In this document: positions 44,221-51,261 of the stretch, piece by piece
How positions within the stretch are numbered: the stretch's first letter is position 1
Layout: each line of letters opens with the position of its first letter
NCBI RefSeq assembly: GCF_021729845.1
Contig: NZ_CP063398.1
Coordinates: forward strand, 124,001-188,000
Direction: 5' to 3'
Source of the DNA: Rhizobium sp. SL42
GTDB lineage: Bacteria > Pseudomonadota > Alphaproteobacteria > Rhizobiales > Rhizobiaceae
Length of the DNA: 64,000 nucleotides
The notes under the pieces: generated by a model
What the model was told of the DNA's origin: nothing
Seen by the model: only the letters and a program-made list of their open reading frames with translations
The model's database searches: none
Program-made: the position numbers and the translations under genes

Positions 44221-45216
44221 TCAGAGTGCAGCGACCTTTTCAAGGATACCCGCCGGCCAGCTCTTTGCGAGATCCGAGGCGAGGTATTTTTCCTGCGCGA
44301 ACTTGCGGAAGGCATCGAGATCCGGCTCATAGATCTGAAGGCCGGCCGCCTTGAACTCCTCGACCAGAGTAGCCTCCTGGGCAATGTGCTGCTCTTCGCT
44401 CCACATCATCGCCTTGTCGGCAGCAGCCTGGATCTTCGCCTGCTGCTCGGGCGTGAGGCCCTTCCAGACGTCGGCGGAGACCGTCAGCAGGTCATAGCCG
44501 ATCAGATGCGAGGTCATGACAATCTGCGACATGACTTCATAGAACTTCATGTTCTTGACGTTCGGCAGCGGATTGTCCTGGCCATCGATCGCACCGGTCT
44601 GGAGCCCGGTATAGACCTCGGCATAGGCCATCGGGACAGGATTCGCGCCGAGCGATTCACCCAGGAACTGCCAGGCATCGCCGCCCGGCATGCGCAACTT
44701 CACGCCGGCGAGATCAGCGGGACCGGTAATCTTCTTTTCAGGCTTGAGACCAACCTGGCGCGCACCGAAATAGGTCGGTCCGAGAATATGAACGCCGGCC
44801 TTGTCCTCTGCCATCTTCTTGAATTCCGCCCCGACGTCGCTGGCGAAGAAGGCCCGGACATGGGCCGCATCCCGAAACAGGTAGGCCGACGTCAGCACCG
44901 ACCATTCCGGTACCTGCTTGGAAATATCCTGAGGCGCGATGTTGCCCATCTGCAGGTTGCCGCGCTGCAGAGCGACCAGTTCCGTGCCCTGCTTGAACAA
45001 CGTACCGCCATAGAAGGGCTCGACCTTGAAGTCATTCTTCAACTCTTCGGCGAACATCTTCACCATGCCGGCGCGAATATCCTGCTCGGAGAATACCGCC
45101 GAGAATTTCAGCGTCACCGCATCCTGAGCGAAGACGGCTGTAGAGCCTGCCATGACCGTAGCCGTGGCAGCCAGGGACGCGCCAAGGAAATGGCGCCGCG
45201 AAAGTTCGATTGTCAT
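44221..45216 (-). CDS. TRAP transporter substrate-binding protein (DctP-like)
   Basis: This 331-residue periplasmic protein has a twin-arginine-like signal (LSRRHFLGASLAATATVMAG) followed by QDAVTLKFSAVFSEQD. The DctP signature region ITGPADLAGVKLRMPGGDAWQFLGE contains the Arg that usually binds the ligand carboxylate. The ATG at 45216 is chosen from the signal peptide and the GAGGAAAG upstream. It is the second gene of the operon after the dehydrogenase. Confidence 0.92.
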   Translation of the reverse strand: MTIELSRRHFLGASLAATATVMAGSTAVFAQDAVTLKFSAVFSEQDIRAGMVKMFAEELKNDFKVEPFYGGTLFKQGTELVALQRGNLQMGNIAPQDISKQVPEWSVLTSAYLFRDAAHVRAFFASDVGAEFKKMAEDKAGVHILGPTYFGARQVGLKPEKKITGPADLAGVKLRMPGGDAWQFLGESLGANPVPMAYAEVYTGLQTGAIDGQDNPLPNVKNMKFYEVMSQIVMTSHLIGYDLLTVSADVWKGLTPEQQAKIQAAADKAMMWSEEQHIAQEATLVEEFKAAGLQIYEPDLDAFRKFAQEKYLASDLAKSWPAGILEKVAAL

Positions 45217-45335
45217 GTCTTTCCTCCTCAATGTCCCATCCGCCTCCACGGTCGCGGGACTTCTCCTCATCAGAGCGGCCGCCCGGCCGCCCTTTCTAAT
45301 CTGCTTGCGAGACAGAAACCCCGCTGAAACGAACA

Positions 45336-46217
45336 TCAGCCATGACGTTCATCCCGCATCGGATCCGGATTGGTCAGTGCCAGAAAATGTGCCAGCATGC
45401 GATCCACATCCGGCTCGCGCCCAGTAAACAACCGGAATGCGCCGACCGCTTGAAACACAGCCATATCGCCGCCATGCGCCACGTTGCAGCCGCGTGCGCG
45501 CGCCTCGGCCAACAAGGCCGTCTCCAGCGGGAAGTACACCACCTCAGACACCCAGAGTTCACCCCGCAGGTAACGCGCAGGCAGCGGCAGACCGGGACGT
45601 TTGTCCATGCCGGTCGGCGTCGCATGCACGAGACCGGTCGCCGTGCGCATCGCCTGCTCAAGGTCACTGCCGGCTCTAACGCTTGCCTGCGGGAAATGGC
45701 CTGCCATCGTGTCTGCCAGCTGGCTGGCACGATCACTGTCGACATCGAAGATCGTCAGCAGTTCCGCACCCATCTTCAAGATCGCAAACGCGGTTGCGGC
45801 ACCGGCACCGCCAGCACCCAACTGTACGACGCTTGCCAGATCGGCGTGTGGCAACTGGCGACGGAAGCCCTCGGCAAAACCCCACCAGTCGGTATTGTGG
45901 CCGAAGCGTTTGCCGTCGCGCAACACCACCGTGTTGACCGCACCCAGCATTGCGGCATCGTCGGAAAATTCGTCCAGCAACGGCATGACCGTCTGCTTGC
46001 ACGGATAGGTGATGTTCAGACCACAGAAACCCTTGTTCTCCGCATCGCGGATCAGGTCATTCAACATGTCTGGTGTGTAGCCGAGTGTATCCAGGTCGAG
46101 GAGGACATAGTCATAGCCGAGCCCCTGCGCCGCTCCTTCCGCCATGTGCATGGCCGGCGTGAGCGAACGCTGGATTGCTGAACCGATAAGGCCGGCACGC
46201 TTCGTCTCGATGATGAT
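45336..46217 (-). CDS. Shikimate/quinate dehydrogenase-like protein (AroE family), ATC start proposed
   Basis: This AroE-family enzyme interconverts shikimate or quinate and its 3-dehydro form with NAD(P). Catalytic Lys is in NITYPCKQ, Asp in NTDWWGF, and the cofactor loop is LGAGGAGAATAF. The first ATG (46151) gives 271 residues but omits the substrate-binding N terminus. In-frame codons upstream encode KRAGLIGSAIQRSLTPAMH, which contains the Ser/Thr motif expected of the family. That extension has no ATG, GTG or TTG before an in-frame TGA. GGAGGA (46224-46229) lies 6 bp before an ATC at 46217, which gives 293 residues and is the start proposed here. A point mutation or base error is the alternative explanation. 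Confidence 0.82.
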   Translation of the reverse strand: MIIETKRAGLIGSAIQRSLTPAMHMAEGAAQGLGYDYVLLDLDTLGYTPDMLNDLIRDAENKGFCGLNITYPCKQTVMPLLDEFSDDAAMLGAVNTVVLRDGKRFGHNTDWWGFAEGFRRQLPHADLASVVQLGAGGAGAATAFAILKMGAELLTIFDVDSDRASQLADTMAGHFPQASVRAGSDLEQAMRTATGLVHATPTGMDKRPGLPLPARYLRGELWVSEVVYFPLETALLAEARARGCNVAHGGDMAVFQAVGAFRLFTGREPDVDRMLAHFLALTNPDPMRDERHG

Positions 46218-46229
46218 GGCCGTTCCTCC
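46215..46229 (-). promoter_or_regulatory. Strong ribosome binding site followed by ATC, not ATG
   Basis: On the minus strand GGAGGA is followed by 6 bases and then ATC ATC ATC, in frame with the conserved N terminus of the AroE-family gene. The spacing is ideal for initiation at the first ATC (46217-46215). An in-frame TGA immediately upstream (46232-46230) excludes any longer start. Confidence 0.6.
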
Positions 46230-46342
46230 TCACTCTCCCGCGTGATCGTGCCGGAAGCCAGAACGACCAGCAGATCCACCGCATGTTCCGCAGGCCAATC
46301 CTCCATTGGCCCGGGCGCATCCTCCGATCAACAAATAATGTA

Positions 46343-46356
46343 CGAACTAGTTCGTG
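46343..46356. promoter_or_regulatory. Perfect palindrome, likely TetR operator
   Basis: ACGAACTAGTTCGT is a perfect 14-bp palindrome midway between the divergent TetR and dehydrogenase genes. Length, symmetry and position fit a TetR operator that would control both the catabolic operon and the regulator. Confidence 0.65.
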
Positions 46357-46479
46357 TCAATTCTCCAGCGGTTGATCACCAGCATCAAGATGACTAAGAA
46401 ATGGGAAAGGCAGCAGCCAAACGGCGCGCTTTGCTGCGCGCCCTTGAGCCCGCACCGCATACAGGGAGTTGGGACGACC

Positions 46480-47121
46480 ATGGCCAGAACAGCCAGCGAT
46501 GCACGCAAGAACGATCCGGAAAAGACCAAGGAGAATATCCTGGACATCGCGACTGCGGAATTTGCCGAGTTTGGCCTGTCGGGCGGTCGCGTCGATGCGA
46601 TCGCCGAGAAGACCCGCACCTCCAAGCGCATGATTTATTACTACTACGGCAGCAAGGAGGGCCTGTATCTGGCCGTCCTGGAGAAGGCCTATCGAAAAAT
46701 CCGTTCGCTGGAGGCAGATCTGGAATTAGCCGACATGCCCGCGGAGCAAGCGCTGCGGCAGTTGATCTCGACGACCTTCGACCACGACGAACGCAATCCC
46801 GATTTCGTTCGCCTGGTCAGCATCGAGAACATTCATCATGCCATGCATATGAAACGTTCAACCGAGATCGGTGACCTCAACATCTCCGTCATCCGCACCA
46901 TCCAGACAATATTGGATCGCGGCCTGCGCGAAGCCACCTTCACACGCAAGGCCGACGCAATCGATCTGCATATGCTGATCAGCGCCTTCTGTTTCTTCCG
47001 CGTGTCCAACCGCTACACATTCGGCACGATCTTTCATCGGGATCTCTCCGAACCGGGCCTCTACGCGCGTCACAAGCAGATGATCTCCGATGCGGTGATC
47101 GCCTACCTGCAAAACCCGTAG
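46480..47121 (+). CDS. TetR-family transcriptional regulator of the shikimate/quinate operon
   Basis: This 213-residue regulator has the TetR helix-turn-helix at residues 15-60 (TKENILDIATAEFAEFG, then VDAIAEKTRTSKRMIYYYYGSKEGLY). The C-terminal half (about 90-213) is the dimerisation and effector domain (ISTTFDHDERNPDFVRLVSIENIH, typical of RutR/TetR_C-like members). The ATG at 46480 is chosen because TetR homology begins about 12 residues later; the frame opens at 46354. Divergent orientation and the palindrome at 46343-46356 suggest control by shikimate, quinate or protocatechuate. Confidence 0.9.
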   Translation: MARTASDARKNDPEKTKENILDIATAEFAEFGLSGGRVDAIAEKTRTSKRMIYYYYGSKEGLYLAVLEKAYRKIRSLEADLELADMPAEQALRQLISTTFDHDERNPDFVRLVSIENIHHAMHMKRSTEIGDLNISVIRTIQTILDRGLREATFTRKADAIDLHMLISAFCFFRVSNRYTFGTIFHRDLSEPGLYARHKQMISDAVIAYLQNP

Positions 47122-47375
47122 CACCGTATCGCGCAATCGGATCATCGGACATTCCCGGAAGAAGCCGGCAGACCTCCCGGCGATATTGCCTATGTGCAAC
47201 ACCTGCCCGACTATATGCGCCAGGCACAGAATACGCGTTGCGCATATTCCACCGGCTAACCAATTGGCTGGCCAACCGGAATGGGGATCGAGGCCATAGC
47301 AACAGCAAACGTGATGCCGCTCGTGGCTGCATCGTCGGTCTTGCCGTTTGGAGCAGGTCCGCCCTATAAGGCCCG

Positions 47376-47984
47376 ATGACGTCTGATTCAAAGATCTTCG
47401 TGGGCCTGAAGCCTACTCGTAAAAAGCCGACACCGCATCGCAAACCAAGTGGTCCAGCATGCCAATGGGACGGTTGCGAAGCCGTTGGTACGCATCGCGC
47501 TCCTGTCGGGAGGGATGCGGAAGGGCTCTATCTGCGGTTCTGTCCTGATCATGTCAGGGAATACAACAAGGGTTACAACTTCGCGACGAACCTGTCGGAT
47601 CCAGTGACTGCGCGCTACCAGAAGGAAGCGGCAAACGGCACCCGCGCGACCGAAGGGACCAGCATCAAACCGCCGTCCGAAACCCCGCTCCCGTCCACGG
47701 AGCGCTCGGGTTCGGCGAAAGCGACCAATGCCCGCAAGACTGCGCAACAGCGCCAGGCTGCGGTAGCTGAACTCCAGCGGCGCCGGCTCAAGGTGCTTGA
47801 AGCCAAGGCATTCGACACCCTCGGCCTGTCGCCGGATGCAACGCCGGAAGAAATCAGAAGCCGCTACAAGCAGATGCTCAAGATGCATCATCCGGACGCG
47901 AACCACGGCGATCGCAATTCGGAAGACAAGCTTCGTGCTTCGATCGACGCACACAAAATCCTGAAGCTGAACGGCTTCTGCTGA
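47376..47984 (+). CDS. J-domain protein with N-terminal Cys/His segment
   Basis: This 202-residue protein has a C-terminal J domain (about residues 145-202) with the HPD motif at 172-174 in MHHPDANHGD. The N-terminal part is a conserved rhizobial type (CQWDGCEAVGTHRAPVG, then LYLRFCPDHVREYNKGYNF) in which Cys29, Cys34, Cys56 and nearby His could bind zinc. A variable Ser/Pro-rich linker and a short coiled coil connect the two parts. It should stimulate DnaK ATPase. The cargo is unknown, and it has no operon partner here. Confidence 0.9.
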   Translation: MTSDSKIFVGLKPTRKKPTPHRKPSGPACQWDGCEAVGTHRAPVGRDAEGLYLRFCPDHVREYNKGYNFATNLSDPVTARYQKEAANGTRATEGTSIKPPSETPLPSTERSGSAKATNARKTAQQRQAAVAELQRRRLKVLEAKAFDTLGLSPDATPEEIRSRYKQMLKMHHPDANHGDRNSEDKLRASIDAHKILKLNGFC

Positions 47985-49297
47985 ACGCTCAATCTTGTGC
48001 TGTTCCTTGGCATGCCGGGACCACAATCCGCACTGCGGATCGAAGCTTGACGAGGGCGGCTCTCTCGGAGGCGCCCGGCGGGCCGTCACACGTCGCAATC
48101 GCGCGTGCCACTGGCGATTTTCGCAGGTTCCAACGCATTGATTTTGCTTGGCGCAATTTCCGATACGAAATTGAAGTGGGGCTTTGGTTTCGCCACTGCG
48201 TATGCGGTTATGGTTAACCGAATTTGACCGGATTGCTGGAAATTGGGGGCTATACGCCCATGAAGCGATTCCGCTTCCTTAGTTCAGTTAGATTGCCACA
48301 GATGACTGGAATTTCCAAGGGCCCAACGCACACTGACGAAAAAAATACGTAAATGCGCTCGAAGACGTAGCTTTCCATGATTGAAGAAAGCGGCCGGCGC
48401 TACGTTACCGTTTGGCCTTCTTGTCGTGCGACGTTACCAAACGACAAGTGTCCTTACCGCAGCAACATCGCAAGGGCGTCCGGGTAGACGTCCAATGCGG
48501 CACGACAGCCCCATCCAGCGCGAACGGCCTCAACCGCACTTCTGATGCAGCAGTAAAATGCTGCATTCGAAAACCGCATACGAGTTCATAACGGCCATCA
48601 CCTGAAACGCGCGAACCTTCCCCCCTCTCCCCTTCCCCGCAGAGACCGGGCACCAATCATCCCGACCGGGAGAGCGTGCATTGCCGACCGCCTAGCCCAG
48701 GCTTTGTGAATACGTCTATTTATAAGATGGCGAACTATACCGCGCTTCCGCCGCTTTCCGTGCGGCTTGCCGCCAAGCCAACTGGGCGTCGACAACAACA
48801 AGCGGTTCTTGCGATCGCAGAATTATAGTTCGGCTGCTCGATCGATGATCGTTTGCCGCATCCCGTGAACTACAGTTGGCCTCCTAGATCTCCAATGGGG
48901 CAGCACCAACAGCGCGACTCATAAACCGCGACCCACTTATGTTGACAGCTGTCAACAGTCGTTCTTGCCAACCCACTTGATAGAGCTTACCGCTCTCAAT
49001 CGCCATGCCCGGCAGCTTGGAGGCAATGCCTGCAGGGCCGCAGCTGGAACTCACATCATCGACCTACAGCAAGCCCACACCCTCCCAATCGATCAGCCAT
49101 CCCCGCAAGACACGAGCAATGAAGGAGCCGTCAAGAACGACGGCTTGGCCAGCACACCCACCCGCTGGACCAACTCTATACGTCATCTTTGCCGTGCGCC
49201 GAAAGCGCGCCCCGCGAATGGTTTGTTAACGGTCGTATATCACAATAGGCCACAACTCTGGCGCGCCTTGTTTCAGGGTTTTCTTTCATGAGATATA
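47985..49297. other. 1.3-kb gene-free region with inverted repeats
   Basis: This is the longest region without a supportable gene. It contains an 8-bp inverted repeat CTTGTCGT (48420-48427) / ACGACAAG (48441-48448), overlapping a 7-bp repeat CGTTTGG (48409-48415) / CCAAACG (48437-48443), and the 18-bp palindrome at 48940-48957. Frames at 48405-48656, 48598-48801 and 48965-49291 have shadow-like composition and no ribosome binding site. A small RNA is possible but unproven. Confidence 0.45.
48940..48957. promoter_or_regulatory. 18-bp perfect palindrome
   Basis: TGTTGACAGCTGTCAACA is fully self-complementary and includes a TTGACA. Its 16-bp inner part is repeated exactly at 53571-53586 inside the RND pump gene. 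A regulator binding site is likely, but none can be named. Confidence 0.5.
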
Positions 49298-49326
49298 TTG
49301 ACAACCAACTTCTGACATTTTATTGC
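49298..49326 (+). promoter_or_regulatory. Sigma70-type promoter of the tetR-RND locus
   Basis: TTGACA at 49298-49303 and TATTGC at 49321-49326 are separated by 17 bp. The inverted repeat at 49327-49348 starts directly after the -10 element, where a repressor would block transcription. Confidence 0.6.
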
Positions 49327-49348
49327 TGACGAAATTCAATATTCGTCA
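49327..49348. promoter_or_regulatory. TetR operator candidate upstream of the RND locus
   Basis: TGACGAA (49327-49333) and TTCGTCA (49342-49348) form a 7-bp inverted repeat with an 8-bp spacer. It lies between the promoter and the TetR start at 49365, a typical autorepression layout. Confidence 0.6.
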
Positions 49349-49364
49349 TCATTCAGGAATGCAG

Positions 49365-49973
49365 ATGCCTCACGTCATTGAAGCTGATCAGGAGCAGACG
49401 CGTCACGACAATGTCGTGCGTATTCTCGCAGCGGCTGAGCGCCTGTTCAGACACTACGGATATGCCAAGACGACGGTCGCCGACATTGCCAAGGATCTCG
49501 GCATGTCGCCGGCCAATATCTACCGTTTCTTCGCGTCAAAAGTGGAAATCCATCAGGCGCTGTGCGCCCGGATGCTGAACGAGAGCCTTGAGCTGGCGCG
49601 CGCATGCGCTGCCCTGCCACTCAGCGCCGAAGAACGGCTGCGGCGCTATTCCATGGGCCACTATCAGTATACAGTCGAAACCATGCTCGATGCCGAAAAG
49701 GTGCATGAGATGGTCATCGTCGCCATCGAGCGAGACTGGCAGGTGGTGGACCAGCACATCGACCAACTTCAGGCTATCGTGCGCGACATAATCGCTGACG
49801 GCATGGCAAACGGTGAATTTACGAAGGGTGACCCGGAACTGGCATCTCGCTGTTTTGGCGCTGCCACATCCGCGCTGCATCACCCGCAACTCGTGGCCCA
49901 GTGCATTGGCAAGGGCAATCGCGCCAATGCCGAACAATTGACTGAATTTTCGATCCGGGCCCTCAAGGCCTGA
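49365..49973 (+). CDS. TetR-family repressor of the adjacent RND pump
   Basis: This 202-residue regulator has the TetR helix-turn-helix near residues 18-60 (VRILAAAERLFRHYGYAKTTVADIAKDLGMSPANIYRFF read across two helices). The ATG at 49365 is preferred because AGGA lies 6 bp before it; an ATG at 49359 is close by. It is transcribed with the membrane-fusion and pump genes 58 bp downstream. The C-terminal half resembles TetR_C_7-type efflux repressors. The effector is unknown. Confidence 0.9.
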   Translation: MPHVIEADQEQTRHDNVVRILAAAERLFRHYGYAKTTVADIAKDLGMSPANIYRFFASKVEIHQALCARMLNESLELARACAALPLSAEERLRRYSMGHYQYTVETMLDAEKVHEMVIVAIERDWQVVDQHIDQLQAIVRDIIADGMANGEFTKGDPELASRCFGAATSALHHPQLVAQCIGKGNRANAEQLTEFSIRALKA

Positions 49974-50031
49974 CCCGAGAGCGAGCCTCGGAGGCTCGAC
50001 CCGGCATCCAGTGTTTCAGGAGAGTATGTTT

Positions 50032-51222
50032 ATGACACCGCGTCCAATCGAACTATCGACCCCCGGCCGCAACAAGCGTGGGCGAATTGTGCGCCTGCTT
50101 GCGCCGTTGGTGATGACAATCGCGCTGGCTGCCTGCTCCGACGACAAGGCCGAAGTTTCCGAGGCACCGGCGATGCGCCCGGTCAAGGTCGTCGAGGTTG
50201 ACGCCGCCTCACCGGCCCGCGAAATGCGCTATTCCGGCGCGGTAAAAGCCCGCAGCGAGGCCGCGACCGGCTTTCGTGTTGCCGGAAAGATCATCGAGCG
50301 AAATGTCGATATCGGCGACAGGGTCAATCCCGGCGACGTTCTCGCCCGCATCGACGCGACAGATTATGAACTGCAGGTGCGCAGCGCAGAAGCCAGCCTT
50401 GCATCGGCCCAGCGTCAGGTCGAGACCACCGAATTTGCCCTGAGGCGCGCTGAAGCGCTCTACAAGCAGCAGGTTACCACCAAGGCCCAGCTTGAGCAGG
50501 CGCAGCTTTCCTACAACCAGGCGACATCGACGCGTGACAGTGCCCGCTCGAGCCTCGAGCAGGCACGGAACCAGGTTGGCTACAGTGAACTCAAGGCAGA
50601 CAAGCCCGGCATCGTGACCGCGATCAACGCGGATGCCGGTCAGGTAGTCTCGGCCGGCAGCCCCGTCGTGACGGTTGCCGCTGACGGCGAAAAGGAAGTC
50701 CTGATCGCCGTTCCGGAGAACGAGATTTTCGCCTTCACCACCGGCAAGGTCGTCGACGTGACGTTTTGGTCGAATGCCGGCGTCACGCTCAAGGGTACCG
50801 TTCGCGAAGTCGCCGGCTCCGCCGATGCCAGCTCTAGGACATTCGCCGTTCGCATTTCGCTTCCCGAAGATGCCCGCGTACTGCTCGGCATGACCGCCGG
50901 CGTGATCGCGACAACCCCGACCGCCGACAATCACTACAGCCTGCCATTGTCTGCTTTGGCACGCGACCCGGGCCAGCAGACGATTGTCTGGACGGTCGAA
51001 CGGCTCGACGGCACGGTCCATGCCCGGCCAGTCAAGGTTGCCGAATTCACCGACGTCGGGATCAAGGTCTCGGAAGGCATCCGCCCCGGCGATCTGGTGG
51101 TTGCAGCAGGCACGCAATTCATGGCGGAAGACATGAAGGTCAAGCTTCCCGAGGGCGTATTGTCCCATTCGGCAGAAGCCGCGGAGCCTGCCGTCACCGG
51201 CAGCACCAGCGAAACGCCCTGA
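50032..51222 (+). CDS. RND efflux periplasmic adaptor lipoprotein
   Basis: This 396-residue membrane-fusion protein has a lipoprotein signal with lipobox LAAC (Cys35), followed by the barrel/lipoyl part (YSGAVKARSEAATGFRVAGKI) and a coiled-coil hairpin around residues 110-180. The second lipoyl half (GYSELKADKPGIVTAINADAGQVV) and the beta-barrel follow. The ATG at 50032 is chosen with AGGAG 9 bp upstream; 50026 and GTG 50011 are alternatives. It links the pump to an outer-membrane channel that is not encoded here. Confidence 0.9.
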   Translation: MTPRPIELSTPGRNKRGRIVRLLAPLVMTIALAACSDDKAEVSEAPAMRPVKVVEVDAASPAREMRYSGAVKARSEAATGFRVAGKIIERNVDIGDRVNPGDVLARIDATDYELQVRSAEASLASAQRQVETTEFALRRAEALYKQQVTTKAQLEQAQLSYNQATSTRDSARSSLEQARNQVGYSELKADKPGIVTAINADAGQVVSAGSPVVTVAADGEKEVLIAVPENEIFAFTTGKVVDVTFWSNAGVTLKGTVREVAGSADASSRTFAVRISLPEDARVLLGMTAGVIATTPTADNHYSLPLSALARDPGQQTIVWTVERLDGTVHARPVKVAEFTDVGIKVSEGIRPGDLVVAAGTQFMAEDMKVKLPEGVLSHSAEAAEPAVTGSTSETP

Positions 51223-51261
51223 TCCCGATCCCTTCCCGTTCCTCCCGCGCGGACCATTGCC

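Noticed and set aside
46354..46479. Longer start for the TetR regulator at 46354
   Set aside because: Would run through the palindrome and adds Cys/Pro-rich sequence not seen in TetR proteins.
48405..48656. 83-codon minus-strand frame in the gene-free region
   Set aside because: No ribosome binding site, unusual residue mix, and no recognisable family.
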